Assembly: GCF_030272615.1 (NCBI RefSeq)
Contig: NC_081407.1
Span: 136,466,897-136,530,896 of the forward strand
Reading direction: 5' to 3'
DNA from: Cryptomeria japonica
Taxonomy: Eukaryota; Streptophyta; Pinopsida; Cupressales; Cupressaceae
DNA length: 64,000 nt
Part shown: positions 22,384 to 34,468 of the stretch, piece by piece
How the letters are laid out: each line of letters starts with the position of its first letter
Numbering within the stretch: position 1 is the first letter of the stretch
Notes under the pieces: model-generated
What the model was told of the DNA's origin: nothing
Seen by the model: only the letters and a program-made list of their open reading frames with translations
Databases searched by the model: none
Translations under genes and position numbers: made by a program

Positions 22384-25300
22384 ATGGAATCAAGATATTT
22401 AGTACCTACTTTTATTGCAAATCCCACCATTGTCAAAGTCAAGGATAGGTTAAGGCTAGTCTTTAAGGAGGTTCCTGAAATTGCCAAGAAGGAAGACTCT
22501 GCGGGAGCATTTTCTAGGGTTCCTGACGGAGTAATGTATGTTGAAGATGTGAGGGCATACATTCACTGCACTCTTGAGGATTTTGGCACCAAAGACATTA
22601 AAAGCACGTATCAATCAGTAATACTGGGAGACACCGGAAAGATCAAACCAAAATTCAAGGAAATTGAGGATCTAGGGTAACCAGTATTCTGTACATACCA
22701 GAATTCAAGGATGAGGTAATCAGATACGTTTTGAGCAGGGTTCAAAACAAATTAATTTGGTTAGATAGACCCTACATGATCACAAAGGAGGCAATTTAGG
22801 CTATCACCGACTTAACCAGGGTCGAACAAGAACCTGGTAAGAAAATTTCCAACATAAAGGTGGAAGAACTCATTGGTGCTACATCTGATAGCAAATCAAT
22901 GCAGATAAGCACAATAACCGACATGGACATAAATTTTACAAGCATGATCATAGGATATAAGGTAACTCAATCCAACTGATTGAATTCTACTACAAGTTCA
23001 TGCATTTATGTCACATATCAGATGCTAAGGAATAATGTGAAGTATGACTTATGTGAATGGATGAGGAGTGAATTGATGCTAAACCTTACTAAGATCAAAG
23101 GAACCAAGAAAGGCACCTTCAGATATGGAAACTTAATTATTTGTTTAATGCTTTACTTCCTGAATGAGCTACCAAGTTTAAGAAAGAAGCAATGGGCTCA
23201 TGACATACCAGTAGGTATACAAATCAAGATAGCTATCACTAGTCTTGGTACCGACAGAGATGAGAAAATTTGGGGGTATTTTAAGACTTTTCAAGAAAAC
23301 ATGAGGAAAAGGGAGAAAATTTCAAAAAATATTGTGGAGAAGTATTCCACTGACATATGTTTCATGGTGAAAACTGATGAAACTCTCATGGAAGTAGTTG
23401 AACCTAGGGAAATTTGGATTACTGAGCTTGGATATGAGGTAGATGATAGAATTTTTGAGCTTTATGCAAAGATGTTGTTAGATTCCCCATTAGATGATAA
23501 GACAAAACACCTTGGTACAGGAGGAGAGAAGGCTCTTGAAGTAAAAACAAGTTTTAACAGGAAGAGAAGAGAAAATAAAATAGAGAAGATGTTTGCAAAT
23601 ATAAAAGATGTGCTACATAAGATAGACACTCAGTTGGGCTCTAAATCTAAATAGGCAGTCAAACCAGCAGAGGTTGCTACTAAAGAATTGAAGAAGTGAA
23701 GAAGCCACAAGTTCACATTTCCCCTATCACTTTTGATTCTGATCCTAAGGACAATGAACCTCTGGCTTTTAGAAGGGTGCAAAGGAAGAATGTGGTAAAA
23801 CCACCGATAGAGCAACAAAAGGCGGAACCTAGGAGGAGACTTTTCAGAAAGGCAACTCAACCTACTGTACCTCTGCCACCGGTAAGGAAGCCTACACAGA
23901 AGAGGAAACCAGTCACACTGGCAACCACAAGCAAAAAGTAGAAGGGTGATGATACTTAAACTAGTAAGACAACAATGACCTATGCTGAAATTATTGATGA
24001 AGTTACAAAAGATGGAATATTAAAGAATATATCAAAGTATTATGAAGATTTTGAAGAGAATGAGCAAAATGAGTTAGAAGAGGCTATTTTACTGTATATA
24101 GACATCTATAAGAAAGCCATAGTTGAAATTTTGAAGGAGATACATTTATCCATGTATAATAAACTTGAGGCTAGAAGACTTGATGCTATCAAGAGGGATA
24201 GGGAAATCAAGGAAGTTTCACTTTTGGAACAATGTGGTACTATAAATAATGAAGAGATGAAAAGATATATAGATATTGTTAATAGGACAATTTTTAGTAG
24301 TAAAAATCAACAAATAAGCCTTAGGATGGGAAGAGTAAATGAGGTGATAAATGAGACAAGTAAGGGATGGACCAAATTCTTTCTAAAAAATTGAGACTTT
24401 CTCACATCTCAAGAAGAATTTGCAAAGGCAACATCCCCTGCCATTCCTAACAAATCAAAAGGAAAGGGTATTTTGGGCAGTTCAACTCCAGTTTTGACAC
24501 AACCACAACCGACAATTAAACAGAGTGTATAGTCTATACCGACATAAACCAATTTTTAGAAAGAGAATGTACAGGGCACTAGAAACACTATGGATGATAC
24601 TCCACCGATAGTAACCGATACTGCACCAAGTGGTGAAGCCACCGGTGCAAAAGAGGTTGATATGGACAAGGTAAAATCAACTGAGTCCATATTGGCAGGT
24701 AAAATTGATTCCCCAGCAAGAGTTTTGGCAATTGACACTTCTCAGGTCAAGAAGAAATCAATCTCTGAGTTAAGTCCAACATAATTAATGATGCTGGCCA
24801 CTCAAAAATTGTTAAAGGAAGGAACTATTGACAAAGGGTTAATTGATCAACCGATCTCTTTACTACACAGAATAATGCCTAACTATCAGATTGAGGATGG
24901 AGCAAGCCCTTCTAGTAATCTCAAGACTTTAATAAAGTACATATCAAATAATTATCAATCTTTGAGACAGATTGCAAACTGACAGGCTTTGGATAGTTTC
25001 TTTGCAGTTAAAAGAGCAGCTTTTGATCAACTCATAGGAACCGGGAAGAAGAAAATAGAAGACAAGCTTATTCCCATTGAAATTTGTTTAAAACAATGTA
25101 CTAATATTTACAGAATATGTTGTAATTTAGAAAATCTTACAGCTAATGTAGACAACAGATTGAAAGAGTTATATGACAAAATGGCTAATATTGCTAACTC
25201 TTTTGATGGACTGACTACACTAACTATATTTGTTGATGGACAAATTTTATCCTTGGAGAACCAATTTTTTGCTTTTGAGAAGGAGAAAGATAAAATAATA

Positions 25301-25546
25301 AGGAAAGCAAGAAATTTAAGAGGATTGGTAAGCCCTAGACTTGATTCATTAAGTGTTCACAAGAAAGAATGCATGGATATGCTAACAAAACCTACACCGG
25401 TAGATACCTAGGAGAAGGAATCATTTGCCCACTTACTCAATGGACTTGCATTGGTATCTGATACTTTCAAATCATTCTAGGAAATGTATCTTTAGTTTCT
25501 ACAAAAGGCATGCCTAAAAATCCTGAAGATGACTAAGCTCAAGTGA
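22384..25546 (+). pseudogene. ORF2 of C: about 1,050-codon conserved protein of unknown function
   Basis: Starts MESRYLVPTFIANPTIVKVK. Domains by eye: N-terminal block with VEDVRAYIHCTLEDFG (~55-75); central helical block with YDLCEWMRSELMLNLTKIKG, FRYGNLIICLMLYFLNELPS, KYSTDICFMVKTDETLMEV and GYEVDDRIFELYAKMLLDSP (~200-390); basic linker; block DGILKNISKYYEDFEENEQ (~530-660); low-complexity acidic stretch; C-terminal block IYRICCNLENL with coiled coil. Damage: one-base deletion near 22676, stops at 22797, 22978 and 24980, and a shift near 23670. Not a known retroelement enzyme. It is followed directly by the 3' end signals. Confidence 0.75.
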
Positions 25547-25723
25547 CACTAATAGTATTCTTTCATTCTTTTATTCTTTCACCGGTCTTTGGCATTAATG
25601 TCAAAGGGAGAGTATGTACATATATGAAAAATATAAATAAAATATTATCAGATGGAGTGTATTTCTCAGGGGGAGCACACCGACAGGAAATCCATTTTTT
25701 ACATGAGTGTTGCCATCAATGCC

Positions 25724-25735
25724 AAAGGGGGAGAT
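25724..25735 (+). other. Polypurine tract of C
   Basis: AAAGGGGGAGAT immediately before the 3' LTR. Two upstream purine tracts, AAAGGGAGAG (about 25604) and CAGGGGGAG (about 25668), match similarly placed tracts in A. Confidence 0.88.
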
Positions 25736-26655
25736 TGTTGGCAATTGACACTCAGTGGATTCATTTTGTTGTCATTCATGGAAACAAGATTTGATGGAAG
25801 TCACAAACTAGCACTAGGAGGCATATACTAGTAGATACCGACATTGGAAGCATTCAGGCCTAAATCAGCACCGACATCAATACTTCAAGGAAGCCAAAAT
25901 CAAGGAAGATTTATTTAGTAAATCATTTTGTAATTATTGTCGAGGCCGACATTGAATATCTTTTGTAAATGCATTTTAAGCTGACATAAGGCATATCATG
26001 TGTAATAGGTATATAAGTCAGTCTACTAGGTCAATTTAAAAGATGAGATGATGATGGTATTGTGATGGAATAGAGATAGACATATATAGGTATAGCAGAA
26101 GTGTGAGATGCGAAATATATGTATGGAGATCATTTTTGTATGTGAATATTATATCATGGAATGATCTATAGATAGCTTGGAAAGAATTCTTGGAGGAGAA
26201 GTAATACTGGTAATAGTTCAAGTTTGTGAACCGCTATAGAGTAGAACCAGAACTGGAACTCTATCTAGCATAGAAAATGCATTCTTGAGTTCATTTTCAA
26301 TAATTTACTTTGGCAAAAATCTTGTAGTTAGTGAGGCTCTTTAGTAATGAGTAGTATGCTCTATGTAGTGTGCCTTTCTGCAAGTGCATGCCCCTATTTT
26401 ATGTAATATCTTTTCATATGGCCAGTGAATTGATATTGTGGGTCTCAAATCCCACCATGGTTTTTCCTCATTGAGGTTTTCCGCCTATAAATTTTTTGTG
26501 CTATGGTGTTCATTTGTATGGATGGTTTATTTGCTTCTTGTTATATTCTTATTTGTTTACCGATACATACATGCATGGTTTAGAAAGTTAAAGATTGTAG
26601 ATTCTGGCAGAACACTTATTCACCCCCCCCCTCTCAATGTTCTCAGATCCCAACA
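25736..26655 (+). repeat. 3' LTR of element C
   Basis: 920 bp, TGTTGGCAATTGACACTCAG...AGATCCCAACA. TATATAAG is intact at 26010-26017. It is followed by the TSD GAAAT. Confidence 0.93.
26010..26017 (+). promoter_or_regulatory. TATA box in 3' LTR of C
   Basis: TATATAAG, same octamer and context (GTCAGTCTA) as in both LTRs of A. Confidence 0.55.
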
Positions 26656-27871
26656 GAAATGGCATGCAAGCTATAACTATGAGAATGTCTAAGGAGATTG
26701 AGGACCAAAAGAAAAATGAAGAAAATCTTGTTGTATCTCTAAAGAACAAATTTGAAGAATGTGGTAGGTTGGTTCATGAGAATGATATGTTGAGAATCGA
26801 TTTAGTACAATCCTAGAGTAATGAACAAAGCTTGAGAGACAAATAATAATTTTGAGAGAAGTTCTAACTACTACAAGTGAGTATAAAGAAAAATTCAAGA
26901 TTAGCTCAGCACAGCTAATGAGTTATTGAAGAGACAAAGGCAGATTGGAGATTACAGCTACTAATGAAGATCAAAACCATAAGGTACCGATAAGGCAATT
27001 TAATGCTTATAAATTTAATGGTAAATGTTTTGTTTACAATAGATTTGGTCACATGGCTAGACAATGTAGAAACAGAGCAAATTAGAACCTTGATTCTACT
27101 CCCGATAAATGTTCTAAATGCAATAAGTATGGTTATAAGACAGAAGATTGTAGAATGAATGTTAAATTCTATGCATGTGGAAATTTTGGACATATGGCTA
27201 ATCAGTGCAGGTCAAGCAATTTCATCGGTTTTAGCAAAGCAATTCAAAGGAACAATGTTACATGCTATGCATGTAATGAGGTTGGACATATTACTAAATT
27301 CTGTAGAAGCATAAATCAACCAGTTGGTAATGGAGGATCAAATGAGAAATGGAAAGAGAAGGTTAGTGAAATACAACAAGATCATACTCAGAGATGAGTT
27401 AGGAAGACTAAAGAATAATCATCAGATGGAAATGCACCAGTTACTTATCTGGCAGAGGAGGTTTCTTCTGCACCGACAAATAGCTCATTCGGTAATTGAG
27501 GTAGATGCCTTAGGGGTACGCAAAATTCATGAACATGTTGCATATGCCCTAGGAAGAGGTTCTGGAAGATTTTCCAAATATTGGAGATGCTTATCCGACA
27601 TGGATATGTTATGTTCGAGATCCGGTATCTTTCACTGGTAGCCATTAATGTCAATGAAAGATTAGGGTTTTTCTCGGATGTTAAATGGTTGAATTCACTT
27701 CATTATTGATCACCTTGCATTCTGAGTGATTTCAAAGTGATTAAGAGTGACTAAGAGTGATCAAAGGCATTTGAGAGAAATCAGATTTCTTCTTGAGAGA
27801 TTTCACCGGTGACTGGAAGAAGTTGTTAAGGGTTTTCACTAGAAGCGATCAACAAGTATTTATCTTTAAAC

Positions 27872-29247
27872 ATAGAAGCAAGATCATCATTTATTACTAT
27901 CTTTGTTGCAAATCTGACTATAGTAGAGGTCAAGGACCACCCTAGGCCAATTTTCAAGAGGTATCCACATGTGGCTACCTTGGAAAATCCGGTTGGAGAA
28001 TTTTCCTATGTTCTGGAGGGAGTTGTCTATGTTGAAGATGTTAGAGCATACATACATTGTCACATTAAGGACTTGGGAACATCTAAAATAAAGAGTATGT
28101 AAATGAGAGAGCTAATGGGAGAATCTAGAAAGATAAAATCGGCATACAAGCACATTGAAGACTTAGGGTTTACCGGCATTTGGGACATACTAGAATTAGA
28201 AGATGAGATAATTAGGTATGTTTTGAGTAGAGTACATGGGGATTTAATCTGGTTGGATAGACCTTACATGATCGCCAAGGAAGTCATAAGGGAAATCACT
28301 AGTTTGCCATAGGTTGGGCAACGTCTAGACAAGAAGGTTTCATGATTACATAAATAAAATCACCAGTGTGACATCTGACTAGAGATCTATGAGAATAAGC
28401 ACTATTACTGACATAGACATCAAATTTGGTAGCATGATCATCGAATATAAGGTAACTCAGTCAAACCGATTGAACTCTATTTCCAGTTCTTGCATTTTCG
28501 TAGCATACAAAATGATGATAGAAAATGAAAAATTGGATCTACATGGTTAGATGTTAGATGAACTATTAATAAACCTAGGAAAGATTAAGGGAGAAAAGAA
28601 AGGAACCTTCTAGTATGGCAACTTAATTTTCTTCTTAATGTTATTTTTCATGAATGACACTCCCAGTTTTGGGAAGAGGTAATGGGAATTTGATATCCCG
28701 GTAGGGAGACAATTCACACAGTCAATTGCTAGTTTAGGCAGTTAGAGAGATGATAAAGTATGAGGATATTTTAAGGGGTTCCAAAAATCTATGAAGCCTA
28801 GGGAAATGGTTACTAAGCATATTGCTAAAAAATATTCAACTAACATATGCTTCATGGTGAAGAAGGATGAAACACTTACGGAAGCGGTTAAACCCTAGAA
28901 GATTTGGATTGAGGAAATGGGCTATGAAGTGGATGCACAGATCCTTGAGGCTTATGCAAAAATGTTGATTGATGCACCTATTGATGAGGCAAAGAAGCCT
29001 TGTGGTACTGCAAATCAAAAATCACAAGAGGTTAAAACAGAGCTCAACCGGAAGAAGAGAGAGAAGAAGGAAGGAAAGGCTAGAAAATTTGTTGAGAAGG
29101 TCTCATAGGACATTGAAGCATTAATTGATGTTGTCCTAGGAAAAGGCAAGAAGAAGAAGAATCCAAAAGTACACATTGAGCCTATTACAACAGAGTATGA
29201 ATATGAGGATGACACACCCTTGGCATTCAAGAGGGTTGTAAGGAAGA
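27872..29247 (+). pseudogene. ORF2 of B, 5' part (start codon lost; cut by element E)
   Basis: The homologous start codon is ATA (27872-27874) instead of ATG. Then EDVRAYIHCHIKDLGTSKIK, IRYVLSRVHGDLIWLDRPYM, KYSTNICFMVKKDETLTEA, GYEVDAQILEAYAKMLIDAP and the basic linker up to LAFKRVVRKM, where element E inserted at 29248. A TAG after ITSLP (28310) sits at the same place as a TAG in A. Function unknown; see C and D. Confidence 0.72.
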
Positions 29248-29279
29248 TGTTGGGACCTATAAAATCTTGAGGGTTTAGG
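29248..29279 (+). repeat. First 32 bp of the 5' LTR of E
   Basis: TGTTGGGACCTATAAAATCT and following, identical in plan to 61657 onward; cut by the insertion of D after TTAGG. Confidence 0.92.
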
Positions 29280-30420
29280 TGATGAATACTAAGAGGGGGG
29301 TGAATTAGTATACCAAAAATTACTAAACTCAAACACTTAAGTAGTTTAGCAGTCAACTGGTATAACAAATTTACTAACAAACTGGTTAAAACAAATGCAA
29401 ACCAAACAACAAATAAGGCATTCACCCACAAGAGCACAATCACCATAACACAAGAATTTTTGATGTAGAAACCCAAATGGGAAAAACCATGGTGAGATGA
29501 AACTCACAAGTAACTATCTGTAGAATAGAAACCAGACCGGTTAAGGTCATACAATGTTCTTCACCAGAACAGATCCTGTTAGGAATCTTGATCTCTATTA
29601 GGAGATAAGTCTGATTAAATACTACCTTGTGAGAGGATTTTAGATCCATAGTTGTGAACCACCTTGTTAGAGGATTTACAAAGGCTTTGCCAGGCCTACC
29701 CAGTTAAGGGTTTCAGACTTGTCGAAGATGTGAGTAATCAACATGTGAGTGATCTAAATACTAGCACAGTATGCTTGGTTAGATCCTTGATAGCTCATTG
29801 TTAATGCATTTCAGCATTACTTCAGTCTTCAATATCTCCACACTCTATTTCTTCATGTTGACCTAATCTTCTCTTCTATGATTGCACATGCAGAAACCTC
29901 ATCAACCACCTAAAACCCTAACAACTCCTAAAACTCTAGACATGATGTCCTTATAAAGGAATTTGATTTCATGTCAGTCCAATAGGATTACATTGCAAGT
30001 TCCTAGGTTCAATGCATCTAGACACATTTGGTAACATGACACAAAATCACCGCCAAAGTGTTGGTAGATGATAACTCATCACAAAAATACTGGTTGGTAA
30101 CTCATCAGAGAGTAATACTGGTTCATACCGATTACCAGTTGTCAAAAATGAAGACTGGGAAAATGATAACTGCCGCTTTAGTTCCTTCGTATCACTTGAG
30201 ATCCTCAAACCACTTGAGGTCTTCATACCATTTTGGGTCTTCATACCACTTTGGATCAGTAAACACTTTCTGCAAAACACCGATAGTCTAAAGAATATAA
30301 TACATAATACTGGTTGGAACAAATACCGGTTGAGCATAACTCATACATACAAAAAGTGATCTCAAAGCAAGTATGTGTCCATCAATGACAATCACAACAT
30401 CATCATAAAAAATGCCAACA
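29280..30420 (-). repeat. 3' LTR of element D
   Basis: 1,141 bp; plus-strand TGATGAATACTAAG...AATGCCAACA. Paired with 35722-36836 and highly similar to it by eye. Confidence 0.92.
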
Positions 30421-30432
30421 ATCTCCCCCTTT
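30421..30432 (-). other. Polypurine tract of D
   Basis: Minus-strand AAAGGGGGAGAT abutting the 3' LTR. Further minus-strand purine tracts AAAGGGGGAA (about 30631) and AGGGGGAGT (about 30511) lie upstream in ORF2-proximal DNA. Confidence 0.88.
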
Positions 30433-30744
30433 GGCATTGATGGCAACACTTAGGAAATTTTTTGACATCTAAGTGTTTTAAAACAAAAATATGCCATAAC
30501 CAAAATTACTCCCCCTAAGAATATACACTATCCCTTTTGCAGAAAATACAATGTATACTACTCCCTTAAAGATATAACATGTAAGTATACATAACACTCA
30601 TCAAAATTTTAAATGCAAAATACTATTCCCCCTTTGCCAACAATGACAAAGTACTACAGAATAACCCCTGTTTCTCATTATCATTAATATAATAAATGTT
30701 TATGACAATAATGAGTGAAACTTATCAAAAATCAATTTAAAATC

Positions 30745-33700
30745 CTACATAAAGGTCTTCATGGATAAAGACCATGACTCAAGTAATGAGGTAGCCACCT
30801 CACTTTCTATTTGCATCTAGGATACCTGTTCTTCCATGGCATCAATTGTGCTCATCTCTTGAGTGACCGTTAGGGCATCCAGATTGAGAAAGAGATTTTG
30901 GAGTATTTGCAGTCTAGGTAATAAAACCAATTGAAGTTCCTGGAAATATTTGGTATAGTTGCTAATCTCCAACTCTATTCTGGTTGACTAGAGCTAAAAC
31001 CGGTGAACAGTTTGCCCATATGAAGTGAAGGAATCATATGGCATCTTAAAATTGCATATGTATGCCTACAAATCAGATTGCATTTTTTCCTTCTTCGCAA
31101 GCACATCATCACAAAATAGATGGGGTTCTCTTATCTTAATGATCAGTAGTTTTCCCTCATCCATAGTATCTCTTATGTCCTTCTACTCTTTCTGAAGTTC
31201 AGATTGGAGCTCATTTAGTTTCTTCACTAAGGTAGTTTTTAGTGCCTTTTGATGCTTCTTCTATGCATTAGCTTCAACAACCACTTCCAGGAATTGTACC
31301 TGGTCCTCCATAGCTGTACATAGAAGTTTTAGTTGGGCCAGAGAGGAATTGGTACTGGAGAGGTTAGTACGGGGAATCAAATTGGTAAGAGTTTCAACCA
31401 TAGTTTGAATAAAATCTTGCTCCTTTTTCCTCCTTAATGCTTCTAGTCACTCTTGTGCAAGCTTAATGCTTTGGAGGAGCTCTGATTCATTTGCAGATTG
31501 GAGGTCAATAGGACTAGTGATGTCAACCGGTTTGGCTTGACCACCGATTGCCTTTGGGGTCTCCACTTGTGTGCTCTTTGCCACTTCCTTCTTCTCTTTG
31601 GCTCTTTCTTTTCCTCTTTTGCCTTCTTTTGCTCCTCTACTTCTTTCTTTCTCTTCTCTTCTTCCTTCTTTCTATCTTCTTCTTTGCACTTCTCTTCTTC
31701 TTTCTTCTTCTCCTCTTCCCATTTCCTCTTCTCCTCTTCCTGTTTCTTCTTCTCTTCTTCCTGTTTCTTCCACTCCTCTTCTTTCTTCTTTTCCTCTTAT
31801 TTCTTCTTCCCCTCTTCTGCTTGTTTCCTCTTCTCTTCTTCCTATTTCTTTTTCTCTTCACCTTTTTTTTCTCTTCTCTTCATCTTTCTTTTTCTTTTCC
31901 TCTTTCTCTGCTTTCTCATTGTCAGCCTTTTCTTTGTCCTATGTCTGCTTCTCTGCCTTTTCTTTATCCTGTTTTTCCTTGTCTACTCTCTCTTTATCAA
32001 CCTTTTCCTTTGCTACATCTGGAGTGACATCTTCACCATCCAAAGCATCAACGTCAATAGTGTCCATCTGCTTAGTAACTGGTTCACCTTCACTATCATA
32101 TACCTCATCTAGTTTTCTGGTTTTTGGTTCTTGTTCATCCTTCTTGTTGTCTTTAGACACTTCGTGCAACCTCAAAGCGGATTTGGCATGGGAGTGTGTA
32201 TCTTTCACCACTTCAAAGACTTTGCCTTCTAGTAACAAGAGTCTTCTTCTTCTCATGAAGAAGAGGCCTTTGTACTTATCCATGATTTCATCGAGCTCAG
32301 AATTTGACACATCAGGAAAATACTATGCAAAGATTTCCTCTCTTATTTCCTGTTCCTTTTCTATGGCAATGCACCATTTGTTATCTAAATAATTGTATAA
32401 AGAATTCAATATCATAGATTTAATTTCTGATGGCGACCGGTCATTAATACATAGATATTGGATGATTTCTTGTTCGACTTCCTCTTTTTCATTATCATTA
32501 AAATCATCAAAATGATCTATTAAATCAATTAGCACCTTTCTCCTAACATTCTCGATAGTCCTTTGACAATGTGTCAATGGTTTGTAAGAGGAAATGTCTA
32601 TATTTACCAGTGCTGACGATGCCAGTTCATTGCTGGTTGTCTTTGCCTTCTTCCTTGTTTGCCTAGTCTTCTTAGGCTGTACTTTAGGTTCTGTATCCTT
32701 AGAATCTAGTGAGTTGCCTTTGGTCTTTTGCTTTCTTTCAAATACCTTGGTGGGTGCAACTTTCAGTTTCTTCTTGGTAGGTGATTGCTTAGTCACTTTA
32801 GGACTAGCTGAGGTGACCAGTGTCGATACTGATGGCACTGCCTTTCCCTTCTTCACTGAAGGTTCTTCAACCAGTGTTACCCTTTCCAAGTAGGTGTCGG
32901 TTCTCTTCTTCTTTAGATCAAGAGGTGAGGCAAGTAGGGTAGAGGCATACCCATTGAGCATGTCATACATCACCTCATATCCCATGGGTTCAAATTTATC
33001 CTTTCTGGACTCCATTACCTCCATTATGCACTCATCTACTCTAATGGTAAAGCAGATGTCTTCTTCATACTTCTTGATAATATCGCCAGATATCCTCATC
33101 CTCTGGCTCATCTTCCATCTGAATTCATCAAAGTATTTGTTCAAGACTTTAGGATAACCAATTCCCACTGCTTGAAGACTTTCTCTGATTTGTTTGGTAA
33201 CCGGTTGGTCAGCAGAACATTGAATATCACCGACTCCCAAAAATAGCCTTGAAAGTAGAAAAACAGACCTACCAAAAGTTGTCCAAATTTAAATCTTAAG
33301 GCATTGTCCTATTTGATAGACTTCAGGTTTACCAGAAGTTGCCTCTGCATATAGGTGCATAGATCAAATGAGGTAACTTCCATGATCATTCTGTAGGCAG
33401 CATTTACCATAGCAGTAGAGACAGAGTTAATTCTACTAGCATAGAACATCCAATATTCAGTCACCATGCAAGCATACTTGACTAAATCATCCTTGATGGT
33501 GTTTACAGTCATTCCCTATTGGTCACTTACTAAACTGGTGAGCTTAGTCATTTTAGTCTTGATGACTTTTCTTAGGGCTGGCATCTCACCAATGTTGCAT
33601 AAACTGGTGATGGCATGAATAGCTTCAGGCATAATGTCATGATGCGAATGTGATCTTATGTGAACTCTTCAAGAAAATATATCGCATTTTGAAGTGTCTT

Positions 33701-33940
33701 CCTTTCTAGGATTCTGTATTCCGGAATGATCTTTTTGTCATCCGCGCAAAACAGACCTAGCTGAGAATGGATCACTAGAGATCCTAGGTCTTCCAATTTA
33801 CAATCAATGTATCCTGAAATATCACCTTCCAGTATAACTCCAACGAGTATCTGGGATAGGACATTGTATTTCATCTTCCATTGGATAAAATCCACTGGAT
33901 CAACAGGTGCACTAGAACTAGAGTGCGATGCAGAAGCCAT
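30745..33940 (-). pseudogene. ORF2 of D: divergent homologue of the A/B/C ORF2
   Basis: ATG at 33940 (MASASHSSSSAPVDPVDFIQ). Motifs align in order with C: GYIDCKLEDLGS; SRINSVSTAMVNAAYRM; FDLCTYMQRQLLVNLKSIK; KKYEEDICFTIRVDECIMEV; GYEVMYDMLNGYASTLLASP; a basic linker (KKLKVAPTKVFERKQKTKGN); VRRKVLIDLIDHFDDFND; a Glu/Lys-rich segment; and a C-terminal helical part ending at a TAG at 30745. Length (~1,065 codons) is close to C (~1,054). Frameshifts lie between 33656 and 33512 and between 33309 and 33240; there is an in-frame TAG at 31939. Function unknown. Confidence 0.72.
31600..31930 (-). repeat. CTT/CCT-rich low-complexity tract
   Basis: About 330 bp almost purely pyrimidine on the plus strand. 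On the minus strand it is purine-rich and encodes the Glu/Lys/Arg-rich segment of D ORF2. Long plus-strand Ser/Phe/Leu-rich frames here are antisense shadows. Confidence 0.8.
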
Positions 33941-34468
33941 GATAAACTGATAAACAAGAATTTTGATAAATACTTTCAAAATTTCAAAATTTAGGGTTTG
34001 CAAATTCAGCTTCGCTACACACCACTTCAGTTGTTGGATTACAACTTTGTGTTCTTCACTTGAGTCACTGATACAATCTCCGGATTCTACTTCAAAGTTT
34101 TGAAATCTCTCTAAATCGCAAAATGAATCACCTATAGTTGCTCTGCACTTGAAAATTTCTTTGCTCGCAAATTGATAAGGGAAAATGACGTTAAGAATCC
34201 CTTATAAACAAATTCTTCACCTACCATAATAAATGCACCACCATTAGGGCATAAACCCTAATTTTGCCTTTTACTATTTCCATTCTTCTGCCAATTGATA
34301 GGTAACACATACCGGTTAAGGTATTTTATCGACATAAACTGGGGGTTTGAAACATTTCACTGATTCACTCCCCCTAAGATTTTCTGTAGCTTAGTTTGCT
34401 GGTTCAGAGATTTCCACACTAGGTGTAGAAACCGGTTCGTCTTGTGACACTACTTCTGGTTTCTTTTT

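Larger units (their letters stand above)
19905..26655 (+). mobile_element. Element C: complete pol-less LTR retrotransposon nested in B
   Basis: LTRs 19905-20816 and 25736-26655, flanked by exact GAAAT duplications (19900-19904 and 26656-26660) inside ORF1 of B. The interior (about 4.9 kb) contains primer site, ORF1, ORF2 and PPT in the same order as A. No enzyme domains. It is the best reference copy of the A/B/C subfamily because nothing is nested in it. Confidence 0.93.
19659..27499 (+). pseudogene. ORF1 of B: coiled-coil zinc-knuckle protein, split by element C
   Basis: ATG at 19659 (MDMGLEKQLEITLEDYDAER). Coding runs to 19904, is interrupted by C, and resumes at 26661 as GMQAITMRMSKEIEDQKKN, which aligns with the same region of C ORF1. 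Four knuckle motifs at 27030-27310: VYNRFGHMARQC, CSKCNKYGYKTEDC (His replaced by Tyr), YACGNFGHMANQC (first Cys lost) and CYACNEVGHITKFC (intact). The frame ends with SSFGN plus stop at 27499. Several point stops. Confidence 0.78.
18659..29247 (+). mobile_element. Element B: pol-less LTR retrotransposon, host of C and E
   Basis: 5' LTR, primer site, ORF1 and the first part of ORF2 are visible. Element C interrupts ORF1 at 19905-26655 and element E interrupts ORF2 from 29248 beyond the right edge of the window, so the rest of ORF2 and the 3' LTR are not seen. Same two-gene plan as A, C and D. Left flank ATTTG; the matching TSD would lie beyond E. Confidence 0.88.

Noticed and set aside
31498-32392. 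Long overlapping plus-strand ORFs rich in Ser, Phe and Leu (up to 273 codons)
   Set aside because: They are antisense to the Glu/Lys-rich part of D ORF2; open frames arise from the stop-poor CTT/CCT tract.
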